Assembly (NCBI GenBank): GCA_910575275.1 | Contig: CAJTEE010000006.1 | Coordinates: forward strand, 62,001-126,000 | Length of the DNA stretch: 64,000 nucleotides | Origin: Lachnospiraceae bacterium | GTDB taxonomy: Bacteria; Bacillota; Clostridia; Lachnospirales; Lachnospiraceae | Direction of reading: 5' to 3' | Part shown: piece by piece, positions 33,909 through 42,271 of the stretch | Numbering within the stretch: the first letter of the stretch is position 1 | How the letters are laid out: the number at the start of each line of letters is the position of its first letter | Made by a program: the position numbers and the translations under genes | The notes under the pieces: generated by a model | What the model was told of the DNA's origin: nothing | The model's database searches: none | Seen by the model: only the letters and a program-made list of their open reading frames with translations

Positions 33909-35090
33909 ATGAAACGTTTTCTATGTATGGCATGCGCCGTAGTGCTGCTTGCCACGGGCTGCAGTTCTTCCAAGGAATCGGGTGCAGGAACAGAGACGAC
34001 AACGGCGGCAGCGGCGCAGACCGGGACGACGGCAGCGGCGGGAGAGCAGAAGGCCACAGAGGCAAAGACAGATTCCGGTGACAAGCTGGTGGTCTGGTTT
34101 GCAACCTCCGGAAGCCGCGGTGACCATGGTACCTGCGACGTGACCTGGAATGCACTCGCAGAGCTTCAGGAAAAATATCCGGATCAACTGGATATCCATA
34201 TTCTCGAGGCAGGGAAGGATCAGTCCCTGTACGAGGCGCAGTTTTTAGAAGTGCTTGACAGCGGCTGCGATATCTTCACCTGCTCCGCCAACTACAGCAT
34301 GGCAGATCTGGTAAGCAAGTATGTAAACGATTACCCGGAAACGGTGTTCTGGTTTACCGACATGGGAACGGAATATCAGTTCGCAAACCCGGATACCTGC
34401 TCCGGTATGGCGTTCAAGCAGAACGAGGTCATGTTTTTATCGGGCGCTTTGGCGGCGAAGTTAAGCAAGACAGGCGTGATCGGCTTTGTCGGCGGAATGG
34501 AAAGCACAGTTATCTGTGACTTCGGTGCGGGCTATATCGACGGGGCCAGATATGTAAACCCGGATATCAAGGTCATCTTTTCCTTTGTCGGAAACTTTGA
34601 CGATTCGGCGAAGGGCAAGGAGTTAGCGCTGGTACAGGCAAACATGGGGGCAGACGTAATCCACAACGTGGCAGGAACCGCAGGGCTCGGCGTCCTGGAG
34701 GCATGCGCGGATGCCGGTATCTATGCGCTGGGCGTCGATACGGATCAGCGTGAAACCTTCTTAAACAAGGGCGACCAGAAGATCGCCGATGCGATCGTTA
34801 CCTCCTCTTTGAAGAAATGGGGAAATTCCCATGCACTGTTTGTTGAGCGTTACATGAATGATCCGGATTCGATCAACTGGGGAACCATTGAGCGCTGGGG
34901 AATCAAGGAAGACGGAGTCGGCCTCTGCAAGAACGACTATTACGAGTCGAATGTGCCGGATGACTTGAAATCCTTTATCGAGGAGCTGGAGACGAAGGTA
35001 TCCTCCGGGGAGATTACTCCGATCACGGCGATGGGAATGGAAACCTCCGAATGGGAGGAACTGAAAAAATCAGTGGCACTGGACAATTAA
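33909..35090 (+). CDS. BMP-family nucleoside-binding lipoprotein of an ABC importer
   Basis: 393 residues. Lipobox LATGC puts the lipidated Cys at residue 18; an Ala/Thr/Glu-rich spacer to about 55 follows. The mature domain is the basic membrane protein fold: VVWFATSGSRGDHGTCDVTW, then GCDIFTCSANYSMADLV, KTGVIGFVGGMES and AGTAGLGVLEACADAG. BMP-type proteins (PnrA, BmpA, NupN) bind purine or pyrimidine nucleosides and work with a tandem ATPase and two permeases, exactly the genes that follow. Expression relative to the ATPase is probably raised by the hairpin after the gene. Confidence 0.92.
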   Translation: MKRFLCMACAVVLLATGCSSSKESGAGTETTTAAAAQTGTTAAAGEQKATEAKTDSGDKLVVWFATSGSRGDHGTCDVTWNALAELQEKYPDQLDIHILEAGKDQSLYEAQFLEVLDSGCDIFTCSANYSMADLVSKYVNDYPETVFWFTDMGTEYQFANPDTCSGMAFKQNEVMFLSGALAAKLSKTGVIGFVGGMESTVICDFGAGYIDGARYVNPDIKVIFSFVGNFDDSAKGKELALVQANMGADVIHNVAGTAGLGVLEACADAGIYALGVDTDQRETFLNKGDQKIADAIVTSSLKKWGNSHALFVERYMNDPDSINWGTIERWGIKEDGVGLCKNDYYESNVPDDLKSFIEELETKVSSGEITPITAMGMETSEWEELKKSVALDN

Positions 35091-35123
35091 TCAAAAGGTG
35101 TGCGCATCATAAAGTTAAAGGGC

Positions 35124-35145
35124 GGGGCGGCGATTTCGCCGCCCC
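35124..35145. promoter_or_regulatory. Intercistronic hairpin between the binding protein and ATPase genes
   Basis: GGGGCGGCG (35124-35132) and CGCCGCCCC (35137-35145) form a perfect 9-base stem with an ATTT loop. There is no T tract. Such stems after binding-protein genes protect the upstream message from 3' decay, giving more binding protein than ATPase. Confidence 0.65.
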
Positions 35146-35181
35146 GTACGGCTATACCGGAGCCATACGAGGAGGTATTGC

Positions 35182-36738
35182 ATGAGTGAAGAAATGTTAT
35201 CCATGAGAAACATTGTCAAGGTATATCCAAACGGTTTTATGGCGAATAAGGGAATCAATTTTACGGTAAAAAAGGGAGAGATCCATGCCCTGCTGGGAGA
35301 AAACGGGGCAGGGAAGACGACGCTTATGAATATCCTTTTCGGCCTGGAGACGCATGAGGAGGGAGAGATCTACATCGAGGGAAAAAGGGCAGAGATCCAC
35401 AATCCGCTGGAGGCGATTCAAAATGGCATCGGCATGGTGCATCAGCATTTTAAACTGATTCCTTCTCTCACCATCGCAGAAAATGTGGTTCTCGGCATGG
35501 AACCGGAGAGCAGGCCCGGTGTGTTCGATTTAAAGGAGGCCGCGAAGATTACCAGGGAAACGGCCGAAAAATACAACATGAATATAGACCCGTATGCGAC
35601 GATCGAAAGCGTGTCCGTAGGTGTGAAGCAGCAGGTAGAGATCATTAAGATCCTGGTTCGCGGAGCCCGGATTTTGGTGCTTGACGAGCCGACGGCGGTC
35701 CTCACGCCGCAGGAGACGCAGCAGCTTTTTAAAGAGCTCAAGCATTTAAGAGACGAGGGCAATACGATCATTTTCATTTCCCATAAATTAAACGAGGTGG
35801 AGGAGATCTGTGATACCTTCACCGTACTCAGAAGGGGAGAGCTGGTGGGCTCGAAGCCGGTGGCGGAATCCTCCGCCAGCGAGATGAGCGCCATGATGAT
35901 CGGCAAAAATATTGATCTGGAGATCCACAAGGAGGAGCCGGAGCTTTCGGATGAGAGAATCCGCTTCGAGGGTGTGGATTATGTGACGATTTTCGGCAAG
36001 AAAAAGCTGGAGGATATCTCCTTTAACGTATACGGCGGGGAGGTCATGGGAATCGCCGCAATCGAAGGAAACGGACAGAACGAGGTGGCAGAAATTTTAA
36101 GCGGGCTGCTGAAATATCAGAACGGCCGTGTGCTCCTTAGTGGAGAGGACATCAAGGAAAAGTCGATCCGCAGCCTGAGAGAGGCCGGAATGGCCTATAT
36201 TTCCAATGACCGGTATAAATTCGGCTGTGCCGGCCTTGCCCCGATCCGCGACAACCTGGTGGCGGACCGGTATTTCAAGACGCCGGTGGCGAAGGGCTTT
36301 ATGATCCAGAATCGGGTTATTAACGAAATTGCAGACGGCCTGATTGAGGAGTACGATATCCGCTGCAAAGACAAATTGGAGAATGCGAGCTCGTTATCGG
36401 GCGGAAATGCACAGAAGCTCATTGTCGCCAGAGAGTTTACCAACCATCCGCGGGCGATTATCGCGAACCAGCCTACAAGAGGAATCGATATCGGCTCCTC
36501 GCAGATGATAAGGGAACGCCTTGTGAGCTTAAGTCGGGAACAGAAGGTGGCGGTGCTCTTAATCTCGGCGGATCTGACCGAGCTTTTGGAGGTCAGTGAT
36601 AAGATTATTGTTCTGCATAACGGAAAAATCGCGGCGTACATTCCGGACATCAATCAGATTGATGAGTTTGTCCTGGGAGAATACATGCTGGGCGCCAAAC
36701 ATCAGACGCCGGAGGAAGTGAGGTGTGCGATCCATTGA
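35182..36738 (+). CDS. Nucleoside ABC importer, double ATPase subunit
   Basis: 518 residues holding two ATP-binding cassettes, as in sugar and nucleoside importers (RbsA, NupO). First cassette: Walker A GENGAGKTTLMN (39-50), signature VGVKQQVEIIKIL, Walker B ILVLDEPTAVLTP near 168-180. Second cassette: weak Walker A GIEGNGQNEV near 293, signature SLSGGNAQKL near 402, Walker B region RAIIANQPTRGID. The degenerate Walker A of the second half is usual in this family. Start at 35182 has GAGGAGG. The permease gene starts before its stop. Confidence 0.93.
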   Translation: MSEEMLSMRNIVKVYPNGFMANKGINFTVKKGEIHALLGENGAGKTTLMNILFGLETHEEGEIYIEGKRAEIHNPLEAIQNGIGMVHQHFKLIPSLTIAENVVLGMEPESRPGVFDLKEAAKITRETAEKYNMNIDPYATIESVSVGVKQQVEIIKILVRGARILVLDEPTAVLTPQETQQLFKELKHLRDEGNTIIFISHKLNEVEEICDTFTVLRRGELVGSKPVAESSASEMSAMMIGKNIDLEIHKEEPELSDERIRFEGVDYVTIFGKKKLEDISFNVYGGEVMGIAAIEGNGQNEVAEILSGLLKYQNGRVLLSGEDIKEKSIRSLREAGMAYISNDRYKFGCAGLAPIRDNLVADRYFKTPVAKGFMIQNRVINEIADGLIEEYDIRCKDKLENASSLSGGNAQKLIVAREFTNHPRAIIANQPTRGIDIGSSQMIRERLVSLSREQKVAVLLISADLTELLEVSDKIIVLHNGKIAAYIPDINQIDEFVLGEYMLGAKHQTPEEVRCAIH

Positions 36739-37817
36739 AAGAGAAAATGAGACGGATTTTTATCTATAATTTTGAAGCGTTCCGAATCCTGGTTGCGATC
36801 ACTATTGCCTTTTCCGTGATCGCAGTGCTCGTTCTCCTGACGAGTGACGACGCGGGGGCCGTCAGCTACTGGTTTATCCTGGGACCGCTGACGTCTATGA
36901 GAAGGCTGGGGGGAGTTTTGGAGCTGTCGATTCCGTTCATCCTCTGTGGGCTGTCCGTGTCGATGATGTTTCAGGTCAATAAATTTAACCTGTGCAGCGA
37001 CGGCATTTTCTATATCGGTATGGCATTTGCTTCCGTATTCGCTTTAAAGCTTGATCTTCCGCCGGTCCTGTTCCCGATCGTGATCATCGTTCTGTGCGCC
37101 GTAATCGGCGGGCTTACGGCCTTGATACCGGCGAGCCTGAACTTAAAATTCAACGCGAGCGTTGTGGTCTGTGCATTGATGTTAAACTATGTGTTACAGT
37201 ATCTGGGCCGCTATATTCTTCTCTACAAGGTAAAGGACCCGGCGCTTACATACAACGGCTCGGCAATCTTTCCGAAGGCGGCGACCCTGACGCATTTTGT
37301 GCCGAAAACGAGAATCCACACCGGAATCTTTGTGGCGATTGCCGCTGTCTTAATTATTTATTGGGTCCTGCGGTCCACAAAGCTTGGCTTTGCGATCCGC
37401 ATCACCGGCAAAAATGAGGACTTTGCAAAGGCCTCCGGCATCAATGTAGCGCTTACCGTGCTGGTCTCCCAGTTCATCGGCGGCGCCTTGGCCGGGATCG
37501 GCGGCGCTGTGGAGGTCATGGGAATTTATCAGCAGTTTCGGATCGACACGCTTTTGGGATACGGCTTTGACGGCCTCCTGATTGCGGTAATCGGGAAGAA
37601 TGACCCGCTGCGCGTCACGGTTGCGGCAGTGGCACTGGCCTACCTGCGGCAGGGCGCGGCTTTGGTCAATTCCTATACGGATATTCCGTTGGAGCTCGTG
37701 CAGGTCTTACAGAGCATGATCGTCATCTTTGTGGCGGCCGAACAGCTCATGGCAGGACTGAAGCACAAGATGATCGTTGAGGAATCGGAGAAGGCAGGAG
37801 GTGTACAGCATGTTTAA
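36723..37817 (+). CDS. Nucleoside ABC importer permease 1
   Basis: 364 residues from a GTG start at 36723 with GGAGG 7 bases upstream, overlapping the ATPase gene by 16 bases. About nine to ten membrane helices; the first spans about 20-40. The conserved BPD_transp_2 stretch GFAIRITGKNEDFAKASGIN (about 220-239) followed by GGALAGIGGAVEVMG is the coupling region to the ATPase. Larger partner of the two-permease channel, like NupP/YufP. Confidence 0.92.
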   Translation: MCDPLKEKMRRIFIYNFEAFRILVAITIAFSVIAVLVLLTSDDAGAVSYWFILGPLTSMRRLGGVLELSIPFILCGLSVSMMFQVNKFNLCSDGIFYIGMAFASVFALKLDLPPVLFPIVIIVLCAVIGGLTALIPASLNLKFNASVVVCALMLNYVLQYLGRYILLYKVKDPALTYNGSAIFPKAATLTHFVPKTRIHTGIFVAIAAVLIIYWVLRSTKLGFAIRITGKNEDFAKASGINVALTVLVSQFIGGALAGIGGAVEVMGIYQQFRIDTLLGYGFDGLLIAVIGKNDPLRVTVAAVALAYLRQGAALVNSYTDIPLELVQVLQSMIVIFVAAEQLMAGLKHKMIVEESEKAGGVQHV

Positions 37818-38745
37818 GGAAGTTATTACCGGCGCGTTTGTGATCAGCTTTCTGTATTCGGTGATCCGGATGGCGACTCCGCTCATCTACGCATCCATGG
37901 GTGCGATCATATCCAAGCAGGCAGGAACGAACAATCTAGCGATCGAGGCGACGATGTTAATCAGCTCGATGGTCGGCTGTATTACGAGTGTTTACATTCC
38001 CAATATTCTGGTCGCGGTTCTTGCCGCGATCGTGGCGGGGATTCTTCTGTCGCTGTTTTTGGCCTTTATGTTTCTTAAGCTGGAGGCCAACTGTACGATG
38101 ACCTGTATTTCTTTAAATACCATGACGACGGGACTTGCCATGTTTATTCCGTTTGCCTTGTTCGGCGGTTCGAAGGGAAGCTCGATGGGAAAGGCGAGCC
38201 TGACGTTCCCGAGCGTACAGATCCCGCTTATCAAGGACATCCCAGTGCTCGGAAATATTGTATCCGGCCACTGCATCCTGACGTATCTGACGATCGTGGT
38301 TACCTTCCTTGTCTGGTTTATTATTTTCCGAACCTCCTTCGGGCTCCGGATGCGGGCGGCCGGGGAGAATCCGGACTCCGCGATGTCTGTGGGAATCGAC
38401 GTCTACGGGGTAAAGCTTAAATCTTTTATCCTGACCGGAATTGTGTGCAGCCTGGGCGGATGCTTTATGTCCATGTATTATCTTTCCTGGTTTACGGCCG
38501 GGATGGTGGCAGGGCGCGGCTTTATCGGCGTTTCGATCTCCAATCTGACTGGCGGAAAGCCGTTTATGGCGGTTTTGGTGGCCCTGGTATTCGGTGCGAT
38601 CGACGCCATGGCGCTTACGTTCCAGTCGGCGTTTAACTTCCCGGCAGAGATCTTACAGATGATGCCCTACATCGCCACGATCATCGGCGTTACGCTGGTG
38701 TCGCATCTGGAGGTAAAGAGAAAGCAGAAGCTTCTGGCCAAGTAG
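37810..38745 (+). CDS. Nucleoside ABC importer permease 2
   Basis: 311 residues from ATG 37810, chosen because GGAGG lies 9 bases upstream; it overlaps the previous gene by 8 bases. Eight to nine membrane helices. GLRMRAAGENPDSAMSVGID (about 177-196) is the family EAA-like coupling loop, and SISNLTGGKPFMAVLVALVF follows. Smaller partner of the nucleoside channel, like NupQ/YufQ. Confidence 0.92.
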   Translation: MFKEVITGAFVISFLYSVIRMATPLIYASMGAIISKQAGTNNLAIEATMLISSMVGCITSVYIPNILVAVLAAIVAGILLSLFLAFMFLKLEANCTMTCISLNTMTTGLAMFIPFALFGGSKGSSMGKASLTFPSVQIPLIKDIPVLGNIVSGHCILTYLTIVVTFLVWFIIFRTSFGLRMRAAGENPDSAMSVGIDVYGVKLKSFILTGIVCSLGGCFMSMYYLSWFTAGMVAGRGFIGVSISNLTGGKPFMAVLVALVFGAIDAMALTFQSAFNFPAEILQMMPYIATIIGVTLVSHLEVKRKQKLLAK

Positions 38746-38778
38746 AGGCGTGCACGCAAAATGCTGCAGAGGTGAAAA

Positions 38779-39987
38779 ATGGAACTGAGAAAAAAGGCGC
38801 GCAGAGACTGGTTGCTTTTATGCGGACTTCAGTCCTGCTACTGGATCACCATGACGCTGCATTCGAGCTTTCTGGTATTTTACCTGAATCAATGCGGCTA
38901 TGAGACGACCGTGATTGCTTCCATGACGATGGCCATGACGTTTGTCAACCTTGTGACGCAGCCGCTCTGGGGTTACGTTGCGGACGCGTTGATCGGCATG
39001 AAGCGGGCAATCCTGTGCTGTCTTCTGGGGAGCCTTCTGCCGCTTCTGCTGTTGCCGGCGCTCGTCAAATATGTCTGGCTTACGCTGCTTTTAAATCTGT
39101 TTTACGGCGCGGTTAATTATCCGCTTCAGGGCCTGACGGATTCCATCACGAATATCGCGGCGGAGAAAAACAGCTTTGTGGTGTACGGATTTACGAGAGG
39201 CTGCGGATCCATAAGCTCCGCCGTGGGGAGTCTTTTGATCGGGTATGTCCTGGATTATACCGATACCAAATATCTGTTTCTGATCGAGGCGGCGATCTTA
39301 GGGCTGGCCTCCGTACTCATGGGCCTCTATAAGGATACGGCCTATGGTCCGGAGGCGGAGACAAAGACCGTCGGGGGCAGGAAGGCGACGAGGAGCGCGG
39401 TTTTAGAGCTATTGAGGAAACCGGCGTATCTGGGAATCCTTTTTTGCATTACGCTCATGAACGTGGGCAACCGGACGACGCTATTTTTCGTCCCGATCCT
39501 GATCGAGGAGTATGGGGGCGACAATGTCCATCTGGGCTGGTGTCTGTTTTTAAACTGCCTGTTCATGATGCCGTGCATGATGCTCCACAGCCGTATGCTA
39601 AAGCGCGGGATCAAAAATCATGTGCCGCTTCTTTTGGGCGCTTCCTTCCATGTCGTGAGGGCGTTTCTGATGTACTTTGCGCGTACGCTTCCTGTGTTAG
39701 TGGGATTACAGCTTATGCAGTCGTTTGCATACGGCTTTTTACAGCCGTCAACGGTGGCGGCGGCGGGGGAGGCATCCCCGTTAAGCGTCAGGGCGACGGC
39801 GATCTCCCTGGCAGTGGCGATCACGACCGTGTTCAGCACGGTGATCGGCCAGATCGGAGGGAGCTATTTAGCCGGCTATATCGGGGTCCATAATACGTTT
39901 CTTGTCAGTGCGGCGATCACGTTTTTGGGAATTTTGAGCTATCTGCCGTTTACGCGGCACGCCAAAAAAGCACCGGCCCGGCCCTGA
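38779..39987 (+). CDS. Major facilitator superfamily transporter, possibly for nucleosides or sugars
   Basis: 402 residues with twelve predicted membrane helices in two halves. The N-terminal half has FLVFYLNQCGYETTVIASM and the loop QPLWGYVADAL, resembling the MFS_1_like group that holds LacY and NupG relatives; FTRGCGSISSAVGSLLIGY is in helix 5. GGTGAAAAATG gives a modest ribosome site. Lying between nucleoside ABC genes and nucleoside hydrolase, it may take up a nucleoside or export the base or another product. The substrate cannot be read from sequence. Confidence 0.82.
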   Translation: MELRKKARRDWLLLCGLQSCYWITMTLHSSFLVFYLNQCGYETTVIASMTMAMTFVNLVTQPLWGYVADALIGMKRAILCCLLGSLLPLLLLPALVKYVWLTLLLNLFYGAVNYPLQGLTDSITNIAAEKNSFVVYGFTRGCGSISSAVGSLLIGYVLDYTDTKYLFLIEAAILGLASVLMGLYKDTAYGPEAETKTVGGRKATRSAVLELLRKPAYLGILFCITLMNVGNRTTLFFVPILIEEYGGDNVHLGWCLFLNCLFMMPCMMLHSRMLKRGIKNHVPLLLGASFHVVRAFLMYFARTLPVLVGLQLMQSFAYGFLQPSTVAAAGEASPLSVRATAISLAVAITTVFSTVIGQIGGSYLAGYIGVHNTFLVSAAITFLGILSYLPFTRHAKKAPARP

Positions 39988-40053
39988 CGGGTCAGGATGC
40001 CCAGAGCGCACACTTTTTTATGAAGACTCTTGTATGTAAGAAGGAGAGGGAAC

Positions 40054-40971
40054 ATGACAAAAAAAGAATATAAGGTAACGAATGACAAACTGATCTGGAA
40101 GATGTCCGCGAAGAATCCCCCGGTGCTTAGAGTGGAGCCGGGCTCGGTGATTGAGTTTGAAACAAGGGACTGCTTCGGGAGCCAGAAGCTGACGCCGGGA
40201 GACGGGCCGATCGCATTTGACCCGAATATGGCGGGCAATCCGGCTACGGGCCCCGTCTATGTGGAGGGCGCGATGCCCGGAGATGTTTTGAAGGTGAAAA
40301 TTTTAGAGATTACGCCGACCTCCGCCGCGGTCATGGGCATGGATAAGACCATGGGCGTCTTCATGCACGAGACCGAGATCGACGCGCTGCGCATCTTCGA
40401 CGTACACGGCGGGAAGACGTTTTTCGGAGACAAATATCCGGTTCCGAATAAACCGATGCTTGGTGTGATCGGAATCGCGCCCGAGGAGGGGACGGAGATA
40501 CCGAACATGACGCCGGGGACGCACGGAGGAAACATGGACTGTAAGCGGATCATTGCAGGCAGCACACTGTATCTGCCGGTACATGCCGAGGGGGCACTTT
40601 TGGCAGTCGGGGATGTCCACGCAGTCATGGGCGACGGTGAGGTAGCAGGCGGAGGCGCGGAGGTCGCGGCCCGGGTACGGGTGCAGGTCTCGGTCATAAA
40701 GGACGAGGACATGGAAGGGCCGATGCTGCTTTCCGAGGGGTATGCGATGGCCATTGTCTCGGCAGAGAAGCTGGATACGGCGGCCGAGGAGGCGACGAAG
40801 GCGATGAAGCGGTTTATCCAGAAGAAGTTTAAGATTGAACACTGGGAGGCGTGCATGCTGCTGTCTTTGGTCGGGGATCTTCGGATTTGCCAGATCGTGG
40901 ACCCGCTTCGGACCTGCCGCATGGAGGTCCCGATGGAGGTGTTTCAGGCATACGGCTATAGCTTTGAATAA
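40054..40971 (+). CDS. Acetamidase/formamidase family protein
   Basis: 305 residues from ATG 40054 (AAGGAGAGG upstream). The FmdA/AmdA family hydrolyses short amides to ammonia and a carboxylate. Seen: an N-terminal beta half with VIEFETRDCFG and GPVYVEGAMPGDVL, the central GTHGGNMDCKRI (about 165-176), the stretch VGDVHAVMGDGEVAGGGAEV (about 190-209), all conserved in the family, and a C-terminal MLLSLVGDLRICQIVDP. Its place in the nucleoside operon, just before a second nucleoside hydrolase, suggests that it acts on an amide derived from the freed base, but this is inference. Confidence 0.9.
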   Translation: MTKKEYKVTNDKLIWKMSAKNPPVLRVEPGSVIEFETRDCFGSQKLTPGDGPIAFDPNMAGNPATGPVYVEGAMPGDVLKVKILEITPTSAAVMGMDKTMGVFMHETEIDALRIFDVHGGKTFFGDKYPVPNKPMLGVIGIAPEEGTEIPNMTPGTHGGNMDCKRIIAGSTLYLPVHAEGALLAVGDVHAVMGDGEVAGGGAEVAARVRVQVSVIKDEDMEGPMLLSEGYAMAIVSAEKLDTAAEEATKAMKRFIQKKFKIEHWEACMLLSLVGDLRICQIVDPLRTCRMEVPMEVFQAYGYSFE

Positions 40972-40986
40972 GGAAAGGACAGGAGT

Positions 40987-41997
40987 ATGGAGAAGTTACA
41001 TAAAATCATCATGGATGTGGACACGGGAACCGATGACGCGGTGGCGATCCTGATGGCGATTGCCTCGGAGAAGATCGAGCTTTTGGGAATCTGTACGGTC
41101 AACGGGAACCGGAACGTGGAGCTTACGACGGACAATACGCTGCGGGTCGTGGATTATGTGGGAAAGGGCGGTGAGGTCAAGGTATATAAGGGCTGCGCCC
41201 TGCCGCTTGTCTCGACGCTTGACCCGGCGAGGAGGCCGCTCATTCCCTACGGGGATAAGTATTTTGACGGGCAGGAGAACCATGGAAACCATCTGGACCT
41301 GCCGGAGACAGAGCTTAAGCCGGAGGAAAAGGATGCGGTGAGCTTTCTGATCGAGACGCTGATGAAGTCGGACGGCGATATTTCGATTGTTGCGGTCGGG
41401 CCGTTAACGAATCTGGCGGTGGCTTTGCGGGCGAAGCCGGAGATCGCGGGGAAGATGAAGCAGATCATCATCATGGGCGGAGCACTTACGGAGGGGAATT
41501 CCGGGCCCTTACAGAGGGCGGAGTTTAACTTCTGGGCCGATCCGGAGGCGGCGGAGATTGTTTTGCAGAGCGGCGTAGAGCTTACGATCGTCCCGCTCGA
41601 TGTGACGCATAAGACGTGTATCAAGGAGCGTGAGGCGGACGCGTTCGAGCAGATGGGGACGAAGGCCGGACATGCGGCTTCCATTTTTATCAAGCGCAGA
41701 ATCGGGAATTATAAGGTCTGGCAGCCGGTATGCGACCCGGACGAGGCGCCGATTCATGACGCGCTCTGTATCGCGGGGCTTTTGGATCCGTCAGTGTTTA
41801 CGAAGGTGGTGGAGTGTCAGATGAAGATGGATTTTTCGGGCGGCACGGCGGATGGCATCAGTGTGGTGAATTTTAAGCCTACGACGAGGGATCTGGATGG
41901 GATCTTCAGGCCGGCGGTGAAGAATGTGAAGCTGGTGCTGGAAGCGAACCGGGAGAGGTTTGCAAAGATTATGGGGGAGTTGGTGGCGAAGCTGTAG
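40987..41997 (+). CDS. Second nucleoside hydrolase of the operon
   Basis: 336 residues. Same fold and motifs as the protein at 32856: DVDTGTDDAVAIL near 10-22, VGPLTNLAVAL near 138, IIIMGGALTEG near 160, PIHDALCIAG near 256. The two share long stretches but differ clearly, for example in the loop after residue 70 where this one is shorter. GGAAAGGACAGG lies just before ATG 40987. Two enzymes with different loop lengths point to distinct base preferences, such as purine against pyrimidine. Confidence 0.92.
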   Translation: MEKLHKIIMDVDTGTDDAVAILMAIASEKIELLGICTVNGNRNVELTTDNTLRVVDYVGKGGEVKVYKGCALPLVSTLDPARRPLIPYGDKYFDGQENHGNHLDLPETELKPEEKDAVSFLIETLMKSDGDISIVAVGPLTNLAVALRAKPEIAGKMKQIIIMGGALTEGNSGPLQRAEFNFWADPEAAEIVLQSGVELTIVPLDVTHKTCIKEREADAFEQMGTKAGHAASIFIKRRIGNYKVWQPVCDPDEAPIHDALCIAGLLDPSVFTKVVECQMKMDFSGGTADGISVVNFKPTTRDLDGIFRPAVKNVKLVLEANRERFAKIMGELVAKL

Positions 41998-42010
41998 AGA
42001 GAGGGGGCCC

Positions 42011-42097
42011 GCAGAGACCGGGCCGGGCAGCCAAAGTCCCCGCTGGGGCGGGGCAGGCGGCGTGGGTTTGCGGCCAGGCTGCGGGGCCGGTCTCTGC
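42011..42097. repeat. Very GC-rich inverted repeat at a deletion scar
   Basis: GCAGAGACCGG (42011-42021) and CCGGTCTCTGC (42087-42097) are perfect 11-base complements; inside, GCAGCC pairs with GGCTGC (42077-42082). The enclosed bases also fold (CCCCGCTGGGG). It lies between the second nucleoside hydrolase gene and a truncated acetyltransferase tail, so it may mark an old insertion or deletion edge. I see no target duplication. There is no T tract, so terminator function is doubtful. Confidence 0.5.
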
Positions 42098-42135
42098 TGC
42101 GTTGTTCCGGGAGCGGGGAAGGGCATGAGGTTTTT

Positions 42136-42267
42136 CCCGGCGTGACCATAGGCAGTAATGTTGTCATAGCGGCCGGAGCGGTAGTGACGAAGGGGATCCC
42201 AGACAATTGTATCGGGGGCGGCGTTCCGGCAAAGAAAATCCGCAAAATTGAAAATGATATAGGATAG
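42136..42267 (+). pseudogene. Remnant of a hexapeptide-repeat acetyltransferase (C-terminal tail only)
   Basis: The frame from 42136 to the TAG at 42265-42267 encodes [20 protein letters not shown], then [17 protein letters not shown]. This is the typical end of maltose/galactoside O-acetyltransferase-type left-handed beta-helix enzymes (VTIGENVVIGAGSVVTKDIP ... GNPAKVIR). The N-terminal 130-140 residues are missing; upstream in this frame lies the GC-rich hairpin region. There is no start codon with a ribosome site, so this is a decayed fragment. Confidence 0.75.
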
Positions 42268-42271
42268 GAGA

